A stretch of DNA of 64,000 bases from Corylus avellana (taxonomy: Eukaryota > Streptophyta > Magnoliopsida > Fagales > Betulaceae), in the NCBI RefSeq assembly GCF_901000735.1, contig NC_081545.1, positions 30,303,968-30,367,967 on the forward strand, in the 5' to 3' direction. Below are positions 12,386-24,300 of the stretch, in pieces; position 1 is the first letter of the stretch, and each line of letters starts with the position of its first letter. Under the pieces are notes generated by a model that was not told the origin of the DNA, searched no databases, and saw only the letters and a program-made list of their open reading frames with translations. Made by a program: the position numbers and the translations under genes.

Positions 12386-14253
12386 TTAATGGATTCTTTA
12401 GCCATTTCTCTCTCCAAATCTCAAAGTGACGTCTCTCTCTTTGTTCTTCTGGTTTGGAAGTTTTACCATTATTCAACTTGCACGAGGGAAGAGGGCATTA
12501 GACTATATGCTCAATTTTGATTGTACGTAATCTCCTCCTACTCTTAGATTTTTTTAAGTAATCAAATTGATTTTATATTATTTCCGCTAATTATATTTGT
12601 ATTATCTTCATCTATCTCAATTTTCTTATAAATAGTAGCTTTTGTATTAAAAATATTATCAAGAATAAGAGTAGAGTGTAGCCTTTTTAAGCTCTTTCTA
12701 ATGACAAATGTAAGTTTCTAACACTGAACTACTCGTAAATCGTTTTTTTCCCTCTCAGACAAGCAGCTCTTTTTGTTGTTTCAATTATTTATTGGGCTGA
12801 TCGAGATCTATTTGCTTTTTGTGTGTCTGTTCTTTTGGTTAATTTGCCAATTTAATCAGCGGCATGATGAATATATAACAAAAATGTTGTGAAATTGTTG
12901 GGATGCATCATTACATTTAGCGGCACCCAATAAAGCCTTGGTTTTTTTTTTTTTTTTTTTTTTGAAAAACACTGAAAGCCTTGTTCTTGATGGAACATGA
13001 TCATTTCCGGTTCAAATGAATTGGTGAATATGTATTTTTGTCTTTTCACTTTTTAAGGGGACAAAAATATCCCTAAACTATAACTAACTGAATATTATCC
13101 TGTTCAAATGAAATGAAAATAATGCTACAAGTCCCTCTTTTGTCCCTCCAACAATAATATGGTTCTTAAAATCACTATTAAGCTTGTGATTGATCATTAT
13201 TAGATTTTGATCAAATGTTGGTGACCGGATTCTAATTTGTTGTTGATGAATCAAAGCCTTCGTGGTTGTAATATACCCTTGAATTCTATTTATTTAAGCC
13301 CGCAATGTTGGTGACCGGATTTGTTGGAATTGAACCAGGGAGAGGCTTTCTTGCTGGATATTTTGGCTTTCTAATGAAGTTCTCCTCAGGAAGAATAAAA
13401 AGGCCCAAGTGGCTTATGTTTGGCCCATATGGCTCATCTTTCGGCCTAATTGTTTGATCTTTGTTAACTTTGTTTAATAATCAAGCCCATTTAATATCCA
13501 TACTTAGCCCTATTTTCGATCCATCATTGCCAAGTTGGCCCTAATATTTGGCCTATTGTAACCCATCTTCAGCCACCACTGTTGGCCGCCACCATTTCTA
13601 CCGTCGTCGCCGACCACCACCAATTTCAATAATTTTCCATTTTCCAACCACAGTCACCGACTTCCACCATTTTTAGGCCACTGCAACTAGCAAAAAAAAA
13701 AAAGATGTCACACCCTTCTTTTCAAACTCAAGCTACTCAAATCTAATTGTAATTCATTTTAAATTTGATTGTAATCTCTTACATTTTAAGTAATCAGTAT
13801 TCAAATCTCATTTGATATTATCTCTACCTATCATATTCACATCCCCTAATTCTCATATAAATAAAAGTCATTTGTATTAAAAATATTATCAATAATCAAA
13901 GTAAGATATAGCCATTTTGAGCTATTTCATAATGGTAGATGATGTAATTCTCTAAATAAAGATTAACAAAGATGGGTTATGTACCGGTCAACCTTTATTG
14001 CATTCTTCTAATATTGAACCTGTTTGACTTTAGCTTAGAACATTTACATTTGACTTAGCAAATGTTGAGCTAAAAGATCACTTTTTTTTAATTTTTTTAT
14101 TTTAGCTGTCAATTTTTTTAAAGCACTTACATCAGACTCAACATTTTAGCTAAATTTGATGAACACTCTAACAGTTTAGCAAATTTTTACCCACCGCACT
14201 CTTTACCCCGTGACAAGGACAAAAAAAAATACTAACCTACATGTGAGGGAGAG
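12386..14253. other. Intergenic: MITE fragments, no gene
   Basis: Part of this interval repeats other elements of the window. Positions 13030-13115 resemble one half of the inverted repeat at 40626-40748 (shared TGAATATTATCC and CAAATGAA). Positions 13120-13220 resemble the 19966-20136 family (shared TTGATCATTATTA and TTTTGATCAAATGTTG). T and A runs lie at 12943-12963 and 13691-13703. No coding frame with a known domain is visible. Confidence 0.5.
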
Positions 14254-14590
14254 TGTTGAGAAATAACCTCACATTACTTGTGGACAAAATCTTGGGCATG
14301 TTTGTAAGGAGTGGATAACCCTCTTTTATTGAACTAGTTTTATGAGATGAGTTAGGTCCACAAATTTCTTCATGGTATCATAGCCTACCACAAGACGAAT
14401 ATGACCACACTACTTGCTCCGTGACAAAGACTCAGAAAAATATTGGCCTGCACGTGAGGGAAGGTGTTGAGAAATATTATCACATTGCCTGTAGACAAGA
14501 TCTTGAGCATATTTATAAGGAACGAGTAAGAGTAACCCTCTTTTATTGAACTAATTTTATGAAATGAGTTATACCCACTAATTTTGTAAG
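14254..14590 (+). mobile_element. TRIM-like element: two LTRs, PBS and purine tract
   Basis: An LTR-like unit at 14254-14372 begins TGTTGAGAAAT and ends TTCTTCA. It is followed at once by TGGTATCATAGCC, a one-mismatch version of the tRNA-Met primer site. About 80 bp of internal sequence ends in the purine tract GTGAGGGAAGG, and a second LTR-like unit (14465-14590) again begins TGTTGAGAAAT. The bases just upstream of the first LTR (about 14210-14253) repeat the internal segment with its own purine tract, so this looks like a piece of a larger multimer. There is no coding sequence. Confidence 0.62.
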
Positions 14591-14866
14591 TTAAATATAA
14601 GTCTTTTTAAGAATTTTTTACCATAGGGGCTAACCGTTATTTTGTTTAGTCCGATGTGTGGGTGCTTTTAAAACGTAGCGTTTTTGGTTTTCTTGAGGCT
14701 AATTCCTTCATTTTAGAAAACAATCCTACCCTTCTTCAATTTATCCCCACAAAACTAGTTTGTATTTCCATTAACTCCCCATTTCTCCCCCATATTTCGC
14801 ATCCAAACGTACCAAGCCCAGTGCCCACAGACTAATCCAAACCTTCTCTCCTCTCACAACCTACCA

Positions 14867-16931
14867 ATGCTCCAAAATCTGTCATCCCACTTCTCTACAT
14901 TCCCTTCTTCATTCGCCCATTATTCCTCACAAAATTACAGTCTTCTCCAGCCATGGCCTCTTCAGAAGAGACTCACGACCCGAATATCTTGCATATCGAC
15001 CCGACCCAAGAGGAAAACGGCCTCCAAGAGCGAGAGGTCGGAGGCTGAAGAGCTGGTCCGGGTGCTGATGAGGAATATGAGTGGGAAAGAGCCACCGTTG
15101 AGGACTCTGAGTAAGTACGCGAAGGTTGTGAGAACTGAGCACTGTTTTCTTCTGTTTGAGGAGCTTGGCAAGAGTGACAAGTGGCTTCAATGCCTTGAGG
15201 TTTGCTTCTATAACTCTTTCCGGAGATTTTTCCCGGCAATTTAAGGTTCTGGTTCTTTCAGATTTGTTTTTTTCTTTTATATTGGTTTTTTATTATGATG
15301 TTTCTGTATGGATTACTGGGTTAGGATAGAACTTATTTGTATGATATATTCTAACTGGGGTTTTCTGTTTTCTTTTTTCTTTTTCCTTCTGCATTAAAAA
15401 TAAAATTAAAAAAGAAAAAAGATGAGAGAAAAGTGCCCAAGTAATGTTCTTAGTTAAAGTTTATGAATTTCGCAGAGCCATTCTATAAAGGATGATTAAT
15501 GAAACTGTGTGAGTTGTGTATTTGGTCACACTGTATTTTATATACAACAGTTGCACTTAGTGTGTTAACATAATTTCATAGTTCAGAAGTATAACGCCAC
15601 TGTTTTAATTTCTCTCATTAGACCAACGCTGTATGACTCAGCGAGTTGAGTTCAACTCCAGTGGCTTTCCTTATAACTAGGTTAGCTAGAATTAAGTGAG
15701 TTCATGTAAAAAGAAAGCAAACTGAAACCGCGACATATTGGTTAAAGCGTGTTGCCGTTTGATTTTCAATACATATGTTAAAATGTGTTGTTGCTCTACT
15801 TACAAATGCCACATTCAGGTGTTCAGATGGATGCAGAAACAACGATGGTACATTGCTGATAATGGTGTTTATTCGAAATTGATATCGGTTATGGGTAAGA
15901 AAGGCCAAATCCGGATGGCCATGTGGCTTTTCTCTGAGATGCGTAATAGTGGGTGCCGGGCCGACACTTCTGTATACAATTCACTCATCACAGCCCACCT
16001 TCACTCGCGGGACAAAGCAAAGGCTTTGGACAAAGCTCTCATGTACTTTGAAAAGATGAAAGGAATTGAGTGGTGTAATCCCAACATTGTAACATACAAC
16101 ATTCTTTTGAGAGCTTTTGCTCTAGCTCGGAATGTCGAACGTGTTAATGCTTTGTTTAAAGATCTTGATGAGAGCATTATTTCCTCTGATATTTATACCT
16201 ATAATGGCGTCATGGATGCATATGGGAAAAATGGGATGATTAGAGAAATGGAAGGCGTGCTTTCTCGCATGAAAAGTAATCAGTGTAAGCCTGATTTAAT
16301 CACTTTTAATTTATTGATTGATTCGTATGGGAAGAAGCAAGAATTTGATAAGATGGAACAAGTGTTTAAGAGCTTATTGCGCTCCAAGGAGAAACCAACA
16401 CTGCCTACATTTAATTCAATGATAACTAATTATGGGAAGGCGCGACTCAGGGAGAAAGCAGAACATGTTTTCAAAAAGATGAGGGATATGGGATACAGCC
16501 CAAGCTTCATCACTTGTGAGAGTCTTATCATGATGTATGGATTTTGTGACTGTGTTTCTAGAGCTAGGGATATATTTGATGGGATGGTTCAATCTGGGAG
16601 GGAGGTGAAGGTTTCAACCCTTAATGCCATGCTTGATGTTTACTGTATGAATGGTTTGCCCATGGAAGCTCATATGCTTTTCCAGAGTGCGAAAGGTATA
16701 GGTTTAAACCCAAATTCATCAACGTATAAACTTCTTTACAAGGCTTACACTAAAGCCAACATGAAGGAGCTTTTACAGAAGTTGTTGAAGCATATGGACA
16801 GAGATGGTATTGTCCCTAATAAGAGGTTCTTCTTGGAGGCTTTGGGAGCTTTTGGGTCTGGACCAGCAAGTACGGACATTACAAGTGCCAAGACTGTTGT
16901 CAGCAGTCCACATGATAGTTCAAAAACATAG
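14867..16931 (+). CDS. EMB2453: Chloroplast PPR protein, EMB2453/PPR5-like
   Basis: Organelle RNA-binding protein of the P-class pentatricopeptide family. Two exons, 14867-15199 and 15819-16931, join in phase 0 (CTTGAG|gtttgc ... ttcag|GTGTTC) to give 481 residues. The first ~60 residues are rich in Ser, Arg and Lys with few acidic residues, like a plastid transit peptide. From about residue 80 the sequence is very close, from memory, to Arabidopsis At4g39620 (EMB2453) and maize PPR5, for example ELGKSDKWLQCLEVFRWM, QRWYIADNGVYSKLIS and KEKPTLPTFNSMI. About eight to nine 35-residue repeats follow, then a short variable tail. Maize PPR5 binds and stabilises the unspliced trnG-UCC precursor in the plastid, and loss in Arabidopsis is embryo-lethal. 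I infer the same role here. The gene looks intact. Confidence 0.93.
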
Positions 16932-17735
16932 GTGGGAGAAAGTTGCTAACATGGCTTGTCTATTCTTTTGATCATTCTTCAATTAAGCTGAATTGAAGCA
17001 AATTTGTATATCAGAAGGAATGATTGCCAGGTGTGGCACCAGATTACTGGACTTCTGACGTGATTCAGTTTTCCAATAATATGTGGTATGTATTTATTGC
17101 TTTTCCTTTCCTTCTTTACCATTGTATTCTTTGATATGCCCTTCCTGACTCATTTACATAATACTTTTTCACTCTGTATTTAGTTTCAAAAACTATTACT
17201 TGCCTAACTTTTAATGTTTCATGCTTGAATTGTCTATCTTCTCTTTTGGCCTTTTTTTACGGTTGTAGTCTTATATGTTGATTCTTCCCTTATTATGTAG
17301 TGCTTGATTCAATAATTTGGAAGTTGTCAGAGGTGGGAATGATTTGTACAGTCCTAAGACGGGGCAGCCAAAAAAAAGATGGTTCATCTATATGGAGTGC
17401 TCAGGATGATTCACATACTCTTTGCGCTATTTCATTATTTAATGTATAGAGCTGGGATATGTGAAAATAAATCTTTCTTATTACTATAGAATTTGGTGGT
17501 TTTTGTGGCATTACCATGGTCACTTGCAGAAAAACTCTCCTTTTTCTATTTGGAGCCTGGCCTAATGTTGATTTGTTCATGGAAAATATTCAAATTGGCA
17601 AATTGAAGGAGTTATGTTTAGTTTTATGCCCCATTTTTGAATTTTTATATATTGTATAGACTACAACACATTTATCCCCAAGTAAGATATGCAACACCTT
17701 TGTTGCACTACACTGCACCCAATGTCATTTGTACC
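16932..17735. other. Region downstream of the PPR gene
   Basis: T-rich sequence that probably contains the 3' UTR of the PPR gene (AATAAT-type signals near 17076). No further coding exon is recognisable up to the gap. Confidence 0.5.
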
Positions 17736-17758
17736 NNNNNNNNNNNNNNNNNNNNNNN
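17736..17758. other. Assembly gap (23 N)
   Basis: Run of 23 undetermined bases. The sequence to its right (17759-18040) is a more GC-rich open stretch that I could not assign to any gene. Confidence 0.99.
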
Positions 17759-18460
17759 ACTCCACCGCCGTCGGAAAGCTGACATGACTTGGCCGCTGCT
17801 CGTTCCTCAAGCTCAACGCCTTGGATTCCCATTTCCAAACCCTGCCACTTGCCCTCGTAGTTCTATAAAACCGAGCCTGGCTGTTGAAGAGCTTATAGTT
17901 GTTTGGTCTCAACGAAAGCCATATTCGCTCACTGGCTTTTCCTCTTCTCCATCAATGCTTACCCAAAGCATGTCTCCACTAAGCAAGAGGTTCAAACTCA
18001 TTCTAGTTGTTCTTTTATTGTTTGTTGAAGCTATTTGATTGACTTTTGCTTTTAAGCCTCTGCGATAATCTATTACTTGGTGATGCATCTTAGTCTCTCG
18101 GTTTGTTATCAAAATCTTACTTTGGAATGACTAATTATATCAATAATAAACCCTAAAATTTCTTGGTTTGTGATAATTATATTCATTATTAACCAAACCC
18201 TAACACAGACTTTATTGCTCATACATGATAAAATTCCTAGAGTATTGTTATCATGTAGATTTCGTCAAATCCTATTCGGTGGAAATTTAGATGGTATTGA
18301 TGTTAAAGTTGGGTTTGGATAAATCTGTTTTGGGCTTTATTTGATGATGAGAATGTAAGGTTTTTAGTCATTAATTAGGGCTGTCCCGCCGCACTAATAT
18401 AATTGCTTTTGGTTTGTTTTGGTTCTCTCGTCCTTGGCAGAGTCTCTCTTTCTCTCTTGC

Positions 18461-18959
18461 CAAGAGATTACAAGTCTGGATGGCAGTTGGAGAAGGAGTG
18501 GGAGGAAGCAGAGAAAGCAAGAAAGAGAAATCTAGCTTTTGGAGTACATGATGTGGATGAATGGGGTGTAGACCCTGGCGATGGAGACGACAATGATTCG
18601 TTGCCTTTTGTATATTTCATTTGTAGGCAGCCTTTTGTTGATCTTGGGCCACAGTGATGTCAATATGGACAAATCGTGGAAGACATTGCTAACTGGTTTC
18701 AGGAGGTGGGATGTCGAACATGTAAATTGGGAGCAAATGAGGCGGGTCATGGGCTCGCAAAGTTGGCGGCTAATGTAATCACTGATAGAATATGGATGGA
18801 GAAGACCCCAGTAGTATTCATGATATTGTACTTTTAGAGCAATTTGCTCTTCTTGTTTAGAGTTTTTTGCTCTAGATGATTTTTCTGGAATGAATAAAAT
18901 TGTATTTCCAAAAAAAGAAAAAGTGCAAGCATTATTTCTGTGAGCATTGCTCATTGAAG
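18461..18959 (+). pseudogene. Fragment of an RNF113/Cwc24-like CCCH-RING gene
   Basis: Positions 18461-18648 encode [20 protein letters not shown] and continue to [10 protein letters not shown] with Cys changed to Tyr ([10 protein letters not shown]). After an interruption, 18917-18959 encode KCKHYFCEHCSLK followed by a good GT donor. This is the end of the CCCH finger region and the start of the RING of the plant homologues of human RNF113A and yeast Cwc24, which act in pre-mRNA splicing. Upstream exons (N-terminus, CCCH finger) and the downstream RING half (FVCNQPT...) were not found nearby. The RING is split by a LINE 3' end, four residues normally seen here (PVVT) are gone, and a RING Cys is lost. 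I therefore call a dead partial duplicate. A functional copy would be expected elsewhere in the genome. Confidence 0.85.
18649..18916 (+). mobile_element. 5'-truncated LINE insertion (RNase H end and A-rich tail)
   Basis: One frame across 18658-18837 reads GQIVEDIANWFQEVGCRTCK, then GANEAGHGLAKLAANVITDR and IWMEKTP, ending at a TAG stop. This is the C-terminal part of the RNase H domain typical of plant LINE ORF2 proteins (pattern REAN..AHxLAK...IWMEExP). After the stop come about 75 bp of 3' UTR and an A-rich tail (about 18909-18922) abutting the resumed RING codons. No clear target-site duplication remains. About 12 bp of host coding sequence seems to be missing at the left junction. Confidence 0.8.
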
Positions 18960-19965
18960 GTAATCCCTTCTATATCCACTTATAAATTATGGTGCATAAT
19001 CAGTCTGAGATTTGTAACATTCCAAAAACTTAGAACATATCATGAACTTTATGCGTGTTTCTTTAGTTTGCTGCATATTTAACTGCCAATATAGCTAATG
19101 CTCGCTTTTTATCAAAGATTTTGGACATACCCATCGGGCTCTTCTGTGTTCCTTCAATCACACCAATGACATTCTGAATTGTCCAACCTATCATTTGCCT
19201 TCCCTGAAAACAACATCCGAAGTAACAATTTAGCAGCTATCAGTAGCCCTTGGTTCAGGTTTGTTTTGTCTGATTGTATTATAGGGCTAGATTGGTGTTT
19301 TTCTACAATAATTAAGGTATCAATTTTATTTGCTACAGAGTTTTTGTATTCACAATTAACTCATTTATTAAATGAACCAAATCCGTGTCAAGTCTATCCA
19401 AGCCAACCCCCCGAACGTGTTCGTGACCAGCTCTTAACGGTTAACTGCCTTGAATGTTCCAGAACCACGTTCCCCTTCAACTATCATTTCTGGTTTGATC
19501 TCATGGATTCTGGACTGATTTAACAGCAACAGCTCAAAAATATTGAATTCAGCTATTCCAATCCAATATCTGTGTTGACTTTGTTTCACCTTTTGGCGGA
19601 AGCTTTGACTCATGGGCCTGGCTGTAGCCTTTAGATTGTACACCCCGTTGGTTTAACATTCATGGGCTTGCTCGGGGAAAAATATGTTTTATATTTGATG
19701 GGCTTATATTGTTTGGCCCAAACGTCTGTGATTAAGAGCCTTGTGAAAGTCCAAATGCTAGCAAATATAAGCAAGACTGACAAGCCCAAATTCAAAAAGT
19801 GGTTTTCTTCTCTTTTTCTTTTTTCTTTTTAAAATTATCTTCACACTCATCATACCAACTTTTTTTTTTTAAAAAAAAAAAATTCCTGAATAACAATTTC
19901 AAAGACTCTCTCTCCCCTAATAAAATTGGCCAATAAATTATTTTGTAGACTTCGCAGTGCATTTA
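18960..19965. other. Intergenic, no gene seen
   Basis: The frame at 19179-19523 (+) has no domain, and the overlapping minus frame 19434-19643 is its mirror. Nothing continues the CCCH-RING fragment. Mirror T/A runs lie at 19860-19880. Confidence 0.5.
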
Positions 19966-20136
19966 GAGTAATTCTAGAAGTCTTACTTGTGTTCTACTAA
20001 GAATGATGTGGCTATTAAAATCACCATTGAACTTATAATTGATCATTATTAAATTTTGATCAAATGTTGATTTTAATAGCCACATCATTTTTAGTAGAAA
20101 ACAAGTAAAACACAAATAAGCCTTATAGAATTACTC
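19966..20136. repeat. Mutator-like MITE, GAGTAATTCTA ends
   Basis: Left arm GAGTAATTCTAGAAGTCTTA and right arm (read inwards) GAGTAATTCTATAAGGCTTA continue as inverted repeats through GATGTGGCTATTAAAATCA, about 65 bp each. Flanks GTGCATTTA (19957-19965) and GTGTATTTG (20137-20145) agree at 7 of 9 bases, a decayed 9-bp target duplication. Same family as 589-741. Confidence 0.75.
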
Positions 20137-21354
20137 GTGTATTTGGGTTGCAAGAATAAAGATTATTTATATATGTCAAAAGCCATAATATCGCGTGCAA
20201 TAGATTCTATTATTGGCTTTACTTAAACAAATAAAAATTATTTTTCAATACTTTCACAAGCTATCTTGCATCAATTTTTGTTAGAATGTGGGTGTTTCCG
20301 TATTGGGACTATTTATTATTATTATTATTATTATTTATTAGAATATTTAACCATTTAGGTTAATCAAATCTTTACATACTTTTATTTTCTTCACCGACCA
20401 TAGTTTTCATATATTGTTATAATATTAATTAAATAATCAAATTCGTCTCTTTATATTAACTTAAATTTTTTTGAGATAAGTGATGATTTAATATTGGAAT
20501 AATCCTACATATTACATTCCATTTTACTCTCATTCCATTGGGTTAATGTGACAGTACTCATCATAATCTAAGGCCTAATTAGCACTGCCAGATCAACTCA
20601 GTGAGAGAGAGGATGAAGTGAGTGTGTAGTATGATACAAAAGGAGAGGTTGTGAGTTGAGTGTAAAAATATTTATTAAATAATAAAATTTATTGTTTCCT
20701 ATTAACTTTGAGATAAGATTTGTTTTGACCGTTTTTATTATGAATAAGTTTTTTTGTTAAAAAAAAATTGGGTTGAAAAAAATTCTCTTAATTGAGTCTA
20801 TTAAATTGTTATGTTCAAAATACATGTAATTTTTACGTATATTTTGGAGATATTTCAATTTAATAGATTATCTTTATAGATAATATTAAAAATAGGGATT
20901 ATAATTTAAATATTAAAGACAAGTATTATTTTTTGAATAGTTTATTCTATTTAGTGTTTTATTTGTACTATTCGTTGTAATTATCTATTTAAAGAAATTA
21001 ATAAATTAAATTAATCAAAAAGTTAATGTCAAATCTTGGGTTAAATCATACACAATATAGCGAGAAAGTACGTTTCCCAAGGAAACACACAGGATCGCTT
21101 CGTGGGTTCTAGTTTTATCCCCCACGTTTGACGTTTGTGGAGTTGTGGTGGGCAATAGATATTACTTGTCACTACAAAAAAAAATAAAGTACCTGAAAAC
21201 GGACAGACAGTAGCTTCCGTAAAATAGATTCTTTCCCTTCGGCAAAGGAGTTCGTTTCCTTTTGCTTCTCTAGCTGCTTTGCTTCCTCTACGTTCTCGTC
21301 TGAGCAAGTCACGGATTCTACTGCTTCATTGCGCCAAAGCTCTGTTTTTTCGAG
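20137..21354. other. Intergenic and 5' leader of the ARL8 gene
   Basis: AT-rich up to about 21050, then more GC-balanced sequence with CT-rich stretches that probably holds the promoter and 5' UTR of the GTPase gene starting at 21355. The minus-strand frames here overlap this leader and have no domain. Confidence 0.5.
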
Positions 21355-24300
21355 ATGGGTCTGTGGGATTCCTTGCTCAATTGGCTCCGGAGGTGACTCC
21401 TTTCCCTTGTTCCTCTTCTTGTTTTCTGCTTTTGATTTTGTGGATTTTGCTTTGTTGGAATTATGTTGCCGTTTGTTTTGGTTTGCCGAGAAAACTCGGG
21501 TAAAACTTAGTGAAGTTTCATTGTGTTTTTGTCGGTACTCCACAGAAAACGAAGAAGTTAATTTAATAATTGTACAAAGATTTCTTTTCAGTGGATTTAT
21601 GTCTATCTGTGTGTTTGTTAGTTCATAGCTTCCAACTTGGTGTTCTGATAGTGTGAGGTGCATAATATGTGGGGGAACTTTTAAAATAAATGATATCCTA
21701 TCTTCATGCCTAGGGAAAAAAAAAATAGATATCCTATCTTAACAAAAAATGTGAAACACCAGAAAATTAAAAAGTTGGATAATGCAATGGGATTTTTAAA
21801 TTTGCCTCCTAGTACTGGATTTGTTAATTGTGAACTTTATGCATTTTAGTTAATCTCTTTCAATGAAAATTCATATATTTCCATAGTTTCATCGCAGCTT
21901 TGAAGTTCTATTCGTTATTTCGTCATACCAAAACAAAGAACAAAGTGAGAGTGGTGGCATAATGGAAAACTTAGATCTCTTTGTATATGCCTGTTTGGTT
22001 GCTGAGAATAAGAGTTAATATGTTTGATAATGATTTTGAAAAGTGTTTTTTTTTTCCCTGGTTTCAAAATTGTTTTGATGTGATATAATGGTAAGAAGTG
22101 TTTTTTGATGAAGTCCACTTGACTAGTGTTTTGTGTCTTGAAAAGTGTTTTGTGTTTTGAATTGTTTGTGGATGATTTTGAGAAAAGAGTGTTTTTGGTT
22201 TTGAAAGCAGAAAAGTATTGTAAAAGATGTTATCAAACGAGGTAGGTAAATGGCTTGGAGAATAGATGTTTTCAGGCTTACACCGACACACAAATCCATG
22301 TCAATGGTTTTACTTTTTTTTTTTTTATTACCCGTTTTTCCTCCATTACAAAGCAAAATCAACAAGAAGAACAGCAACAAATTAAAATTTCTATTTTTTT
22401 GCCTCAGATCCTTGGAAGCAGAAAGGAAAGTTTAGGGTAGAGGACTTCCAATAGCCTTTCACCATGAACTTAAACTTCATTTGGCCCCCACCCTCCTTGC
22501 CCCGTGGGTGCTTTCATGTTTGGATATTCATAATCCAGTTTTTTTGCAATCTCACATTCAAAACATATTCTTTATGGACTGCTTTGTGGACTTGTTCTGG
22601 TTTTAATCTAATGTTGAATGTCCTCCATGATCTTGTTGTGACTTTTTAGGAATTCATATTTCCAAAAGTTTGAGAAAATCTGCAAAATGTGAGAGCATAT
22701 ATAAGATAAGTAAAAGTTTCAAGGGGATTTGGATTTCCTTTATTGGCCTGCATTGGGATTTTAATACTGTGAACATCTTTTCTTTAAAAATTGTTCAATA
22801 TTGCAAATCTAAGAATCTAAATTCAGTAGCTACGAAAGGTAGCCTCTCTATTTCCTGAGGTTGAAAGGTATTTTCTGCAGTTTTATAAGCTTGTTGTAAA
22901 TAGGTGTATGGTCAATGACATTTATGTAAGATATAGATTTTCGGTATAAAGAATAGCTTATAAAATGTTGTGCAGGGCCTACCCAATGGACACATAGTTT
23001 GTTCAATTTTGAGGCTAAAATCAACCAAAACGGAGCGTGTGATATACATTTTCGGTATAAAGAAAAGCTTCACTAGGCTTATGCTTACTTTGCTTTGTCA
23101 AACAAGTAACCTTCATTTTATGCGGTGTGGTTTGCAGCCAAAATCCCTTTGGGTTACTTATATTGTTTTATCTTCTCATTATGTTGTTTGTCCCATCTTT
23201 CTTTAGTTCTTTCATTCATCTTTGTTACTTCCTTTTCTTTTTCTCTTTGCCACATACTTCTTCCAATAAAATCCAAATCTTATCCCTAAAATGATATACC
23301 AAAAAGCACATCCATAGCTTTCCTCTTATAGATACACAATCATTTTATTTTCCAACCCCTTATGGATGAAAGTCAAAAGAATGTGAATTAAGTTTTGAAG
23401 AAATAAGTTTATTTGAAAGCAGGTTCAACCTGGCTAAAGAGAAGAGAAGAGAAGCTTATCCGTCATAAAATTTTACTAGATCTATCTGCACGCATCTGTG
23501 AGATGATAATAGTTGACAAAGTTGTCCAATAAGAAGCCTGAGTGCTTGAAAGAGATGTTGATGGTACTTATATATAATTTGCTTGCCTAGCCCTTTAATC
23601 AACTGAAAGAGATCAATACCAAGATATTCAAGAAAACAAGGATGTCAAAAGCCTTTCCCATAAAATTTAGTTTATTACCAATATTGCAAGTACTACAAAT
23701 AATGAGTGAAATATTTGGGAGGCTCTTAATCTGTACCTTTAAACTTTGTTTCAAGATCAAATCAGCATCTCCTTTGTTGCACTTCTTTTTAACACCCACG
23801 CAAGAATTCTAAGGAGTTTAATAAGGGAAAGTCAGAAACATTAAGTTTTCCGACTTTAATTACACAATCTCCTTTGATATTTTTATGTTGTATCATTCGC
23901 CGCCCTTTAAAGATTATCCCATGTTAAAAGTTTTGTACTGCTCTGAGCATGGAGACTGGCTGTTTAATTCCTTGTATCTTAATCTGCTCCAGATATTTTT
24001 TTTTTTAAAAAAAAATGCTGTGCTAGATGTGAGGTTTTGTGAATGGAAAATTTCATTGATATGCTTTGATTATACAATGAATCCATGTAGGCATCTTTAC
24101 TATCACTAGATACTGGTCTATATTGAAGTTGTTTTCTTCTTCTTACTGTGTTTCTGTATATCAGCTTATTCTTTAAACAGGAAATGGAACTTTCCCTCGT
24201 TGGCCTTCAGAATGCAGGAAAGACATCTCTTGTCAATGCCATTGCTGTGAGTGAACACATTCTCTGCTATTCCTTCTGCTACTTGCGAGTAGTTTTCTCT

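Noticed and set aside
17637..18038. Open frame of 133 codons across the N-gap
   Set aside because: It runs through 23 undetermined bases, matches no family I know, and the opposite strand is equally open. I could not support a gene.
21985..22245. Possible Tourist- or hAT-like element in ARL8 intron 1
   Set aside because: GCCTGTTTGGTTG and ATCAAACGAGG look like terminal motifs, but the pairing is weak and no target duplication was found.
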